64,000 bases of DNA from Streptomyces sp. HUAS YS2 (GTDB lineage: Bacteria > Actinomycetota > Actinomycetes > Streptomycetales > Streptomycetaceae), in the NCBI RefSeq assembly GCF_033343995.1, contig NZ_CP137573.1, positions 6,419,001 to 6,483,000 of the forward strand. Reading direction: 5' to 3'. The notes below the pieces were generated by a model, which searched no databases, was not told the origin of the DNA, and was given only the letters and a program-made list of their open reading frames with translations. Shown here in pieces: positions 18,601 to 26,851 of this stretch. Both the position numbers and the translations under genes were made by a program. The number at the start of each line of letters is the position of its first letter. The first letter of the stretch is position 1.

Positions 18601-19174
18601 GGCCGTCGTCCACGGCTACTTCCCGTGCGTCTCCAAGGGCGACGACCTGATCATCCTGGACGAGCAGGGCAACGAGCGGACCCGCTTCACCTTCCCGCGG
18701 CAGCGCCGCGGCCGCCGCCTCTGCCTGGCCGACTTCTTCCGCCCGGAGGAGTCCGGCGAGACCGACGTGGTCGGCCTCCAGGTCGTCACCGTCGGCTCGA
18801 AGATCGGCGAGGCCACCGCCGAGCTGTTCGCCTCCGACTCCTACCGGGACTACCTCGAACTGCACGGCCTGTCCGTGCAGCTCGCCGAGGCGCTGGCCGA
18901 GTACTGGCACGCCCGGGTGCGCGCCGAGCTCGGCTTCGCCGGCGAGGACCCGGCGAACGTCGAGGACATGTTCGACCTCAAGTACCGCGGCGCGCGTTTC
19001 TCGCTCGGCTACGGGGCATGCCCCGACCTGGAGGACCGGGCGAAGATCGCCGAACTGCTGCGTCCCGAGCGGATCGGCGTCCACCTCTCCGAGGAGTTCC
19101 AGCTGCACCCGGAGCAGTCCACGGACGCCATCGTGATCCACCACCCGGAGGCGAAGTACTTCAACGCCCGGTGA
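15665..19174 (+). CDS. metH: Cobalamin-dependent methionine synthase
   Basis: MetH transfers a methyl group from 5-methyl-tetrahydrofolate to homocysteine through methylcobalamin. The 1169-residue protein has all four modules: the homocysteine domain (about 10-320) with zinc ligands Cys237 (GMNCATGP) and Cys303-Cys304 (GGCCGTTPEH); the pterin domain (about 350-610); the cap and B12 domain (about 640-890) with the cobalt-ligating His747 in DVHDIGK; and a C-terminal reactivation domain (about 900-1165) that binds S-adenosylmethionine. The ATG at 15665 has GGGAGCA upstream. It is divergent from gylR. I see no clear B12 box in the 270-base leader. Confidence 0.97.
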   Translation: MASSPTPSADSRTRAAALREALATRVVVSDGAMGTMLQAQDPTLEDFQDLEGCNEILNVSRPDIVRSVHDAYFAVGTDCVGTNTFNCNFSALGEYDIAHRVEELSEAGARLAREVADEYTAKTGRQRWVLGSMGPGTKLPTLGHVQYGTIRDAYQQNAEGLLAGGADALLVETTQDLLQTKAAIIAAHRAMDTAGYTVPLICSVTVETTGTMLLGSEIGAALTALEPLGIDMIGMNCATGPAEMSEHLRHLARNARVQLSCMPNAGLPVLTKDGAHYPLSPVELADAHESFVAEYGLSLVGGCCGTTPEHLRHVVERVQGQVPPARDPRPEPAAASLYQSVAFRQDTSYMAIGERTNANGSKKFREAMLEGRWDDCVEMARDQIREGAHMLDLCVDYVGRDGVADMRELAGRFATASTLPIVLDSTEVPVIEAGLEMLGGRAVINSVNYEDGDGPESRFAKVTALAKQHGAALIALTIDEEGQARTVENKVAIAERIIDDLTGNWGIAESDILIDTLTFTICTGQEESRGDGIATIEAIRELKKRHPDVQTTLGLSNISFGLNPAARVLLNSVFLDECVKAGLDSAIVHASKILPIARFDEEQVTTALDLIYDRRSEGYDPLQKLMALFEGVSTKSMKAGKAEELLALPLEERLKRRIIDGEKNGLEADLDEALTTRPALDIVNDTLLDGMKVVGELFGSGQMQLPFVLQSAEVMKTAVAYLEPHMEKSDAEGKGTIVLATVRGDVHDIGKNLVDIILSNNGYNVVNLGIKQPVSAILDAAEEHRADVIGMSGLLVKSTVIMKENLEELNQRGLSADYPVILGGAALTRAYVEQDLHEIYEGEVRYARDAFEGLRLMDALIGVKRGVPGASLPELKQRRVAKRDTVLEVSEPEPGGRSDVAVDNPVPTPPFWGTRVVKGIPLKDYASWLDEGALFKGQWGLKQTRAGDGPTYEELVETEGRPRLRGLLERLHTDNLLEAAVVHGYFPCVSKGDDLIILDEQGNERTRFTFPRQRRGRRLCLADFFRPEESGETDVVGLQVVTVGSKIGEATAELFASDSYRDYLELHGLSVQLAEALAEYWHARVRAELGFAGEDPANVEDMFDLKYRGARFSLGYGACPDLEDRAKIAELLRPERIGVHLSEEFQLHPEQSTDAIVIHHPEAKYFNAR

Positions 19175-19250
19175 GCCGCCCGGTGACCCGCCCGAGGAGC
19201 AATTACCTGCACCTCGCGTGATCGCGACGTACACTGGTCGGTCCAGTGCA

Positions 19251-19290
19251 GGCCGGTCTCGCCTCCCCGTACCGGGGGGCGTGACCGGCC
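19251..19290 (+). terminator. Strong hairpin after metH
   Basis: GGCCGGTC (19251-19258) pairs with GACCGGCC (19283-19290), with an inner CGCCTCCCC/GGGGGGCG stem. A smaller hairpin CACTGG/CCAGTG (19232-19248) precedes it. Together they probably terminate metH and insulate the phosphatase gene. Confidence 0.75.
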
Positions 19291-19318
19291 TCTTCGTCCC
19301 TCCGTGGAGGTGTGCCGG

Positions 19319-20032
19319 ATGACCAGTACGGTCCCCGCGTCCCTGATTCGTACCGGTGAAGGCTCCGCCCTGCAGGCGGTCTTCCTCGACATGGACGGCA
19401 CCCTCGTCGACACCGAGGGGTTCTGGTGGGACGCGGAGGTCCAGGCCTTCGCCGCGCTCGGCCACCGGCTGGACGAGTCCTGGCGCGACATCGTCGTCGG
19501 CGGCCCGATGAGCCGCAGCGCGGGCTACCTGATCGAGGCCACCGGCGCGGACATCACCCTCGCCGAGCTGACCGTGCTGCTCAACGAGAAGTTCGAGCAG
19601 CGCATCGATCGAGGCGTGCCGCTGATGCCGGGCGCCGAGCGGCTGCTGACCGAACTGGCCCGGCACAACATCCCGACCGCCCTGGTCTCCGCCTCGCACC
19701 GCCGGATCATCGACCGGGTGCTCGCCTCGGTCGGCCGCGACCGGTTCACGCTCACCGTGGCCGGCGACGAGGTGACCCGCACCAAGCCGCACCCCGAGCC
19801 GTACCTGACCGCCGCGCGCGGCATCGGCGCCGACCCCGTGCTGTGCGCGGTCATCGAGGACACGGCCACCGGCGTGGCCTCCGCGGAGGCGGCCGGCTGC
19901 CGGGTCGTCGCCGTGCCGTCGGTCGCCCCCATCGCGCCCGCCGGCGGGCGCGTCGTGGTCCGCTCCCTCGAAGAGGTCGACGTGCCGTTCCTGCGCACCC
20001 TCGTGACCGGGCTCCCCGCCGTGTCCGAGTGA
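19319..20032 (+). CDS. HAD-superfamily phosphatase (beta-phosphoglucomutase-like)
   Basis: The 237-residue protein has HAD motif I with Asp24 and Asp26 (VFLDMDGTLVDTEG), motif II in ALVSASHRR, motif III Lys in RTKPHPEPYL and motif IV in AVIEDTATGVASAEAAGC. The helical cap inserted after motif I places it in the subfamily I beta-phosphoglucomutase/phosphatase group. It would hydrolyse a small phosphorylated metabolite; which one cannot be told. The ATG at 19319 follows GGAGG by 8 bases. It stands alone after metH. Confidence 0.88.
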   Translation: MTSTVPASLIRTGEGSALQAVFLDMDGTLVDTEGFWWDAEVQAFAALGHRLDESWRDIVVGGPMSRSAGYLIEATGADITLAELTVLLNEKFEQRIDRGVPLMPGAERLLTELARHNIPTALVSASHRRIIDRVLASVGRDRFTLTVAGDEVTRTKPHPEPYLTAARGIGADPVLCAVIEDTATGVASAEAAGCRVVAVPSVAPIAPAGGRVVVRSLEEVDVPFLRTLVTGLPAVSE

Positions 20033-20505
20033 ACGCGCGTACGGGAACGCAGGGCTCCGTACCGGGCGTTCTCCGTGATCACGCCCCGCTCTCTTCCGGC
20101 CACCTGTCCTGAAGTCGCCCGAGTGACCTTGGTCACGCAGCGTACTGAAGGGTAGGTGGCCTTTCTGCTCCCCATGCCCGGAACATGCGCTTCCGGCGCC
20201 TCCATGTGTCCTGATTCGTCGATCCTTGCGTGAATCATTCCCGCGCATGGTTATCGGCGGCACCGCATCAGTGATCACTCAGCGGTCACCGGCCGTCCAC
20301 CACCCCGTCCGGCCTGCCCCGCGCCGCGCACTAATCTTTCGGTCGTACTTCGCCGCACCCATCGTGTGCGCCGGCGCAAACCCCAGACGCCGCGCCCGCA
20401 GGAACGATCGCTGAAACCCGGCCCGATCGCTCCGCCCCGACCGGGCGGCAGCGGCGGAGTGTCCGTACCCGCTGAATCACAGTGCCGGATGAGGAGATCG
20501 TTTCC
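20033..20505. other. 473-base intergenic region with a Crp-like dyad
   Basis: No reading frame with coding character is seen in either direction. The notable element is the dyad at 20123-20136; downstream of it TTGGTC (20129-20134) and a TAGGTG-like hexamer could form a promoter for the lipoprotein genes, which would give an untranslated leader of some 340 bases. I see no clear riboswitch fold. Confidence 0.5.
20123..20136. promoter_or_regulatory. Crp-type dyad GTGACCTTGGTCAC
   Basis: The perfect 6+6 inverted repeat with a TT centre fits the Streptomyces Crp consensus GTG-N6-GNCAC. A second copy with the same arms is at 54497-54510, also upstream of ABC transporter genes. Confidence 0.55.
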
Positions 20506-22110
20506 GTGAACCGCAAGACCTTGGTGCTGCCGGCCGTCGCCGGCATGCTCGCCCCCGTACTCGCCGGCTGCGGAACCACCGTGGGCGGAGTGGGCGGCGG
20601 CGACAAGCACATCGTCGTCGGCACCACGGACCAGTTCGTCGCCACCGAGGACGCCCCCGCGCCCCTCGACCCCGCGTACGCGTACGACACCGGCACCTGG
20701 AACATCCTCCGCCAGACCCTGCAGACCCTGATGCACGTCCCGCGCGGCGGCGGCGAGCCCGTCCCCGACGCCGCCTCCCGGTGCGACTTCACCGACAAGG
20801 CCAGCGAGCGCTACCGCTGCACACTGCGCGACGGCCTCACCTTCGCCGACGGCACCCCGGTCACCGCCGAGGACGTCAAGTTCTCCGTCGAGCGCGTGCT
20901 CGCCATCAAGTCCGACAACGGCCCCTCCGCGCTCCTCGCCGGCATCGACGAGATCGAGACCACCGGCGAGAACGAGATCGTCTTCCACCTGAAGACGCCC
21001 GACGCGACCTTCCCGTACAAGCTCTCGACGCCCGTCGCGGGCATCGTCAGCAAGGACAAGTACGACGGCAAGAAGCTCCGCGACGGCTTCGACGTCGACG
21101 GCTCCGGCCCGTACACCCTGCAGGTCGAGCAGCAGGGCGACCAGGTCACGAAGGCCGTCTTCACCAAGAACCCGAAGTACAAGGGCGACATCAAGCTCCG
21201 CAACGACAAGGTCGAACTGCGCTCCTTCGAGAGCGCCGCCGCGATGGGCGACTCGCTGGAGGCCGACACCATCGACATGGCCACCCGCGCCATGGACCCC
21301 CAGCAGATCAAGGAACTCGCCGAGAAGCCCAAGGCCGGCATCGAACTCATCGAGGTCCCCGGCCTGGAGATCCGCTACCTCGCCTTCAACACCACCGACC
21401 CGAGCGTCAAGAACAAGGCCGTCCGGCAGGCCATGGCCGCCGTCGTCGACCGCGGCCGGATCGCCGGCGAGGTGTACGGCTCCACCGCGCAGCCGCTCTA
21501 CTCGCTGATCCCGTCCAGCATCGCCGCCCACACCAACTCGTTCTTCGACAAGTACGGCGAGCCGAACAAGGCCAAGGCCGCCGAGATCCTGAGCGACGCC
21601 GGCATCACCACCCCGGTCAAGCTGACCCTGCACTACACCACCGACCGCTACGGCGACAGCACCGCCAAGGAGTTCGCGGCGCTGCGGGACCAGCTCAACG
21701 CCACCGGCCTGTTCGCCGTGACCGTCCAGGGCACCGAGTGGGCCAAGTTCCGGCCGGCGCAGAAGCGCGGCGACTACCCCGTCTACGGACTCGGCTGGTT
21801 CCCCGACTTCCCCGACCCGGACAACTACGTCGCGCCCTTCCTCGACGCCGACAACTTCCTCAACACCCCCTACGTCAGCAAGGTCGTCCGTGACCAGCTG
21901 ATCCCGCAGTCGCGCCGCGCGGCCGACCGCAGCGCCGCGGCCCCCGCGTTCGCGCAGATGCAGAAGATCGTCGCCGGTGACGTGCCCGTCCTGCCGCTGT
22001 GGCAGGGCAAGCAGTACGTCGCCGCCCGCGACGACGTGACCGGCGTCGAATGGGCGCTGAACACCTCCTCCGACCTGCAGCTCTGGGAGCTCGGTCGGGG
22101 CACCGCCTGA
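20506..22110 (+). CDS. Oligopeptide/nickel-type ABC solute-binding lipoprotein (copy 1)
   Basis: This extracellular binding protein of SBP family 5 has 534 residues and a lipoprotein signal with lipobox VLAGC, so Cys22 is the lipid site. The family features include the early segment YRCTLRDGLTFADGTPVTAEDVKFS, then IRYLAFNTTDPSVKNKAVRQAMAAVVDR, and late WFPDFPDPDNYVAPF. The GTG at 20506 is chosen because GAGGAG lies 8 bases upstream. Ligand is probably a peptide or similar. A close paralogue follows at 22179 with a hairpin between. No permease or ATPase genes are adjacent, so it must work with a transporter encoded elsewhere or in another role. Confidence 0.88.
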   Translation: MNRKTLVLPAVAGMLAPVLAGCGTTVGGVGGGDKHIVVGTTDQFVATEDAPAPLDPAYAYDTGTWNILRQTLQTLMHVPRGGGEPVPDAASRCDFTDKASERYRCTLRDGLTFADGTPVTAEDVKFSVERVLAIKSDNGPSALLAGIDEIETTGENEIVFHLKTPDATFPYKLSTPVAGIVSKDKYDGKKLRDGFDVDGSGPYTLQVEQQGDQVTKAVFTKNPKYKGDIKLRNDKVELRSFESAAAMGDSLEADTIDMATRAMDPQQIKELAEKPKAGIELIEVPGLEIRYLAFNTTDPSVKNKAVRQAMAAVVDRGRIAGEVYGSTAQPLYSLIPSSIAAHTNSFFDKYGEPNKAKAAEILSDAGITTPVKLTLHYTTDRYGDSTAKEFAALRDQLNATGLFAVTVQGTEWAKFRPAQKRGDYPVYGLGWFPDFPDPDNYVAPFLDADNFLNTPYVSKVVRDQLIPQSRRAADRSAAAPAFAQMQKIVAGDVPVLPLWQGKQYVAARDDVTGVEWALNTSSDLQLWELGRGTA

Positions 22111-22123
22111 CCCCCTGCGTTAC

Positions 22124-22149
22124 CCGGCCGCGCGACCGCGCGCGGCCGG
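22124..22149 (+). terminator. Hairpin between the two binding-protein genes
   Basis: A perfect 11-bp stem (22124-22134 with 22139-22149) and a 4-base loop lie in the 68-base gap. Without a T-tract it may attenuate, not fully stop, transcription into the second copy. Confidence 0.6.
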
Positions 22150-22178
22150 CCGGCAAGAGATCACGAAGGCAAGGTTCT

Positions 22179-23762
22179 GTGAAGCACAACAAGTGGCTGA
22201 CCGCCCCGCTGGCGGCGGGCCTGTCCGCCGCCCTGCTCAGCGGCTGCGGCACGGAGACGGGCGGCGGCGTGGGCGGCGCGGGTGACACCGTCCGGGTCGG
22301 CATGTCGGACGAACTCCTGGCCACCGACCCCGCCGCCGGGTACGACCCCGGCTCCTGGCTGCTGTTCAACAACGTCTTCCAGTCCCTGCTCGCCTTCCCC
22401 AAGGGCGGCACGGAACCCGAGCCCGAGGCCGCCGACAAGTGCGCCTTCGAAGCCGGCAGCAAGGTCTACCGCTGCACCCTGCGCGACGGCCTGAAGTTCA
22501 GCAACGGCAACCCGCTGACCTCCGAGGACGTCAAGTTCTCCTTCGAGCGCGCCCTCAAGATCGACGACCCGTCCGGCCCCGGCCCGCTGCTGTCCACGAT
22601 CGACAAGATCGAGACCCCCGACGAGAAGACCGTCGTCTTCACGCTCAAGGTCCCCGACGCGACCTTCCCCAGCAAGATCGCCTCCGGTGCCGGCTCGATC
22701 GTCGACCACCGCTCGTACGAGGCCGGCGCGCTGCGCACCGACGGCAAGGCCGTCGGCTCCGGCCCCTACAAGCTGGACTCCGTCAGCGAGACCGAGGCCG
22801 TCTTCTCCGTCAACCCCGACTACCGGGGCGGCGCCAAGACACAGAACAAGGGCGTCACCCTCAAGCTGTACCGCGGCGACCGCGAGGCCCTCTCCGAGGC
22901 CCTCACCAAGGGCGACGTCGACGTCGCCTACCGAGGCCTCGCCGCCGACGACATCGCCGCGCTCGAAACCTCCGCGACCAACGCCGACCAGGGCGTCGAG
23001 GTCGTCGAGGGCAGCAGCGCCGAGGTCCAGCACCTCGTCTTCAACCTGAAGGACCCGGTCGTCGGCAAGCTCGGCGTCCGCAAGGCCATCGCCTACCTCG
23101 TCGACCGCGAGGCCCTCGTCGAGGACGTGTACCGGTCCACGGCCACCCCGCTGTACTCGATCGTCCCGGCCGGTGTCGCGGGCCACAACACGGCCTTCTT
23201 CGACACCTACGGCGGCCGCCCCGACCCGGCCAAGGCCAAGGCCGCGCTCCGCTCCGCCGGCATCAGGAACAAGGTCGAGCTCACCCTCTGGTCCACGCCG
23301 AGCCGCTACGGCCCCGCCACCGACCAGGAGTTCCAGGCGATCGCCAAGCAGCTCAACGCCAGCGGCCTGTTCCAGGCGGACGTGAAGTCCGTCGAGATCG
23401 ACCAGTACGAGAAGGACATCGAGGCCGGCAAGTACGGCGTCTACGTCAAGGGCTGGGTGCCCGACTACCCGGACCCGGACAACTTCACCAGCCCGTTCTT
23501 CGGCGAGGGCAACGTCCTCGGCAACAACTACAAGAACGCCCGCATCACCGGCGCGCTCATCCCGAAGACCTCCGCCGCCGCCGACCGCATGGCCACCGAG
23601 GCCGACTTCGCCGAACTCCAGGACCTGGTCGCCGAGGAACTCCCCATCCTCCCGCTCTGGCAGGGCAAGCAGTACGCCGTGGCCACCGAGAACATCACCG
23701 GTCTCGAGTGGACCCTGGACGCCTCCACCGTCTTCCGCTTCTGGGAGCTCAAGAAGACCTGA
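22179..23762 (+). CDS. Oligopeptide/nickel-type ABC solute-binding lipoprotein (copy 2)
   Basis: This 527-residue paralogue of the preceding gene has the same architecture: lipobox LLSGC with lipidated Cys23, YRCTLRDGLKFSNGNPLTSEDVKFS, VQHLVFNLKDP and WVPDYPDPDNFTSPFFG. It differs from copy 1 in several ligand-cleft regions, so the two probably bind different ligands. The GTG at 22179 follows AAGGCAAGG. It is co-directional with copy 1, 68 bases downstream, and is closed by a convergent terminator. Confidence 0.88.
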   Translation: MKHNKWLTAPLAAGLSAALLSGCGTETGGGVGGAGDTVRVGMSDELLATDPAAGYDPGSWLLFNNVFQSLLAFPKGGTEPEPEAADKCAFEAGSKVYRCTLRDGLKFSNGNPLTSEDVKFSFERALKIDDPSGPGPLLSTIDKIETPDEKTVVFTLKVPDATFPSKIASGAGSIVDHRSYEAGALRTDGKAVGSGPYKLDSVSETEAVFSVNPDYRGGAKTQNKGVTLKLYRGDREALSEALTKGDVDVAYRGLAADDIAALETSATNADQGVEVVEGSSAEVQHLVFNLKDPVVGKLGVRKAIAYLVDREALVEDVYRSTATPLYSIVPAGVAGHNTAFFDTYGGRPDPAKAKAALRSAGIRNKVELTLWSTPSRYGPATDQEFQAIAKQLNASGLFQADVKSVEIDQYEKDIEAGKYGVYVKGWVPDYPDPDNFTSPFFGEGNVLGNNYKNARITGALIPKTSAAADRMATEADFAELQDLVAEELPILPLWQGKQYAVATENITGLEWTLDASTVFRFWELKKT

Positions 23763-23799
23763 CCCGCCCCGCGCCCACGAGGCGCGGCCGCGAACACCG

Positions 23800-23830
23800 A
23801 CGGGCCCGGCGCATCCAGCGCCGGGCCCGT
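23800..23830. terminator. Bidirectional terminator
   Basis: A perfect 13-bp stem (23800-23812 with 23818-23830) and a 5-base loop lie between the binding-protein gene and the convergent response regulator. Confidence 0.8.
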
Positions 23831-23855
23831 CCCCCGTCGTCACTCCACCAAGGGC

Positions 23856-24527
23856 CTACTGCGCCCCCGGACGCACCAGACCGCTCTCGTACGCGTACAC
23901 CGCGGCCTGCACCCGGTCCCGCAGCCCCAGCTTCGTCAGCACGTGACCCACGTGCGTCTTCACCGTCGTCTCGCTGACGAACAGGTCCGCCGCGATCTCC
24001 GCGTTCGACAGCCCCCGCGCCACCAGCTTCAACACCTCGACCTCGCGCTCGGTCAACGTGTTCAGCGTGTCCGGCACCTGCTCCTCACCGGACGGCAGAT
24101 GCCCCGCGTACTTGTCGAGGAGACGCCGCGTGATGCTCGGCGCCAGCATCGCCTCACCCGCCGCGACCACCCGGATCGCCTGCACCAGCTCGTTCGCCGG
24201 CGCGTCCTTCAGCAGGAACCCGCTCGCGCCCGCACGCAGCGCCTCCACCACGTACTCGTCCAGATCGAACGTCGTCAGCACCAGCACCTTCGCCGGACCG
24301 TCCCGGCCCGGGCCGGTGATCTGACGCGTGGCCTCCACCCCGTCCATCCGCGGCATCCGGATGTCCATCAGCACCACGTCCGGCTGCAACGCCCGGACCT
24401 GCTCCAGCGCCTGCAGGCCGTCCCCGGCCTCCCCGACCACCGCGAGATCCTGCTCCGCCTCCAGAATCATCCGGAAGCCGGTGCGCAGCAGCGGCTGGTC
24501 GTCGACCAGTAGGACGCGGATGGCCAC
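23856..24527 (-). CDS. NarL/LuxR-family response regulator, orphan
   Basis: The 223-residue protein has an N-terminal receiver domain (1-120) with acidic pocket Asp9-Asp10, phospho-acceptor Asp55 in VVLMDIRMP, and the Lys in GFLLKDA. The C-terminal LuxR helix-turn-helix (about 155-215) shows LTEREVEVLKLVARGLSNAEIA. The GTG at 24527 has AAGGAG 5 bases upstream; longer upstream frames lack this. No histidine kinase lies beside it, so the partner is encoded elsewhere or the regulator is controlled in another way. The adjacent RecB-like gene ends 10 bases before its start on the same strand, so they could share a transcript. Confidence 0.92.
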   Translation of the reverse strand: MAIRVLLVDDQPLLRTGFRMILEAEQDLAVVGEAGDGLQALEQVRALQPDVVLMDIRMPRMDGVEATRQITGPGRDGPAKVLVLTTFDLDEYVVEALRAGASGFLLKDAPANELVQAIRVVAAGEAMLAPSITRRLLDKYAGHLPSGEEQVPDTLNTLTEREVEVLKLVARGLSNAEIAADLFVSETTVKTHVGHVLTKLGLRDRVQAAVYAYESGLVRPGAQ

Positions 24528-24537
24528 GAGAACTCCT

Positions 24538-25449
<912 letters not shown>

Positions 25450-25456
25450 GCCCCAG

Positions 25457-25479
25457 ACCCTACGGCCCGCCACGGACAC
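25457..25479 (-). promoter_or_regulatory. PafBC/RecA-NDp-like promoter of the RecB-family nuclease
   Basis: On the minus strand GTGTCC-GTG is followed after eight bases by TAGGGT. This fits TTGTCR-gtg-N8-TAnnnT except at the first base and R. The start codon begins seven bases after the -10, as in leaderless DNA-damage promoters. Confidence 0.6.
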
Positions 25480-25585
25480 CGGCGGAATACCATCGACTCC
25501 ACACCCCGTCACGCTGCATGATCGAAGAGTGCCGCGACGACGAGGCACCGCGCACGGCAGCGCGCACAGGCTGCGAAGGGAACCC

Positions 25586-26833
25586 GTGAACCAGGACGAC
25601 GCCAGCGGCGAGAACGACCGGCCGCAGTCCGGCGCGACGGGACCGGGACCGGGCGACGGCAAGCCGCGGCGCACCGACGAACCCGGAGGCGGCATCCTCA
25701 TGGGCCGCCCCTTCGGCGTGCCGGTGTACGTGGCTCCCAGCTGGTTCGTCGTCGCCGCCCTCATCACCTGGGTCTTCGGCGACCAGATCGACCGCGTCCT
25801 GCCCGAGCTCGGCGCCGCCCGCTACCTGGTCTCCCTCTTCTTCGCCGTCGCCTTCTACGCCTCGGTCCTCGTCCACGAGCTCGCCCACACCATCGCCGCG
25901 CTCCGCTTCAAACTCCCGGTACGCCGCATCCAGCTCCAGTTCTTCGGCGGCGTCTCCGAGATCGAGAAGGAGGCCGAGACCCCCGGACGCGAATTCGTCC
26001 TCGCCTTCGTCGGCCCGCTGCTCTCCCTCGTCCTGTCCGGCGTCTTCTACCTCGCGATGATCGCCGTCGAACCCGGCACCGTCCCCGGCGTCCTGCTCGC
26101 CGGGCTGATGATCTCCAACCTCATCGTCGCCGCGTTCAACCTGCTGCCCGGCCTGCCCCTCGACGGCGGCCGGATGCTCCGCGCCGTCGTATGGAAGCTC
26201 ACCGGCAACGCCATGAGCGGCACCGTCGCCGCCGCCTGGATCGGCCGCGCCCTCGCCGTCGCCGTCCTCGTCGGCCTGCCCCTGCTCACCCGCACCGGCC
26301 TGCTCGGCAACTCCACCGACGACATCAGCGGCCTCAACACCCTCACCGACGCCCTGCTCGCCGCGATCCTCGCCGCGATCATCTGGACCGGCGCCGGCAA
26401 CAGCCTGCGCATGGCCCGCCTGCGCGAGCACCTCCCCGAACTGCGCGCCCGCACCCTCACCCGCCGCGCCATCCCCGTCGAACCCGCCACCCCCCTCTCC
26501 GAGGCCCTGCGCCGCGCCAACGAAGCCGGCGCCCGCGCCCTCGTCGTCGTCGACGGCCAGGGCAACCCCACCGGACTCGTCCGAGAGACCTCCATCGCCG
26601 GCGTCCCGCAGCACCGCCGCCCCTGGGTCGCCGTGAGTGCCCTCACCCAGGAACTCACCGACGGCATGAAGGTCCCCGCCGAACTCACCGGACAACCCCT
26701 CCTCGACCACCTCCGCGCCAGCCCCGCCACCGAGTACCTCGTCGTCGAGGACACCGGCGAGATCTACGGCGTCCTGTCCACCGCCGACGTCGAGAAGGCC
26801 TTCGTCCGGGCCATGGCAAGACCCTCCTCCTGA
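25586..26833 (+). CDS. Site-2 protease family (M50) metallopeptidase with CBS domains
   Basis: This 415-residue integral membrane protease has a zinc motif HELAH at residues 97-101 in the first part of the membrane domain and the third ligand Asp193 in LPLDGGRML. About five or six membrane helices span residues 45-280. The C-terminal part (about 300-410) has two CBS-like segments (IPVEPATPLSEALRRAN and TEYLVVEDTGEIYGVLSTADVEKAF) that could sense a nucleotide. Such proteases cut membrane-bound substrates such as anti-sigma factors; the target is unknown. The GTG at 25586 has AAGGG upstream; an in-frame GTG at 25529 is a possible alternative. It is divergent from the RecB-family nuclease, and trmI follows 18 bases after its stop. 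Confidence 0.9.
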   Translation: MNQDDASGENDRPQSGATGPGPGDGKPRRTDEPGGGILMGRPFGVPVYVAPSWFVVAALITWVFGDQIDRVLPELGAARYLVSLFFAVAFYASVLVHELAHTIAALRFKLPVRRIQLQFFGGVSEIEKEAETPGREFVLAFVGPLLSLVLSGVFYLAMIAVEPGTVPGVLLAGLMISNLIVAAFNLLPGLPLDGGRMLRAVVWKLTGNAMSGTVAAAWIGRALAVAVLVGLPLLTRTGLLGNSTDDISGLNTLTDALLAAILAAIIWTGAGNSLRMARLREHLPELRARTLTRRAIPVEPATPLSEALRRANEAGARALVVVDGQGNPTGLVRETSIAGVPQHRRPWVAVSALTQELTDGMKVPAELTGQPLLDHLRASPATEYLVVEDTGEIYGVLSTADVEKAFVRAMARPSS

Positions 26834-26851
26834 CCCCGGTACTCTGGTCAC

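Noticed and set aside
19232..19248. CACTGGTCGGTCCAGTG resembles a DasR (GlcNAc) operator
   Set aside because: The centre is one base short of the 16-bp dre consensus, the site lies directly before a strong terminator after metH, and no aminosugar gene is near. It is better explained as a hairpin.
15494..20278. Very long minus-strand open frame opposite metH and the HAD gene
   Set aside because: Composition is that of an antisense shadow, and both plus-strand genes are well supported by family motifs.
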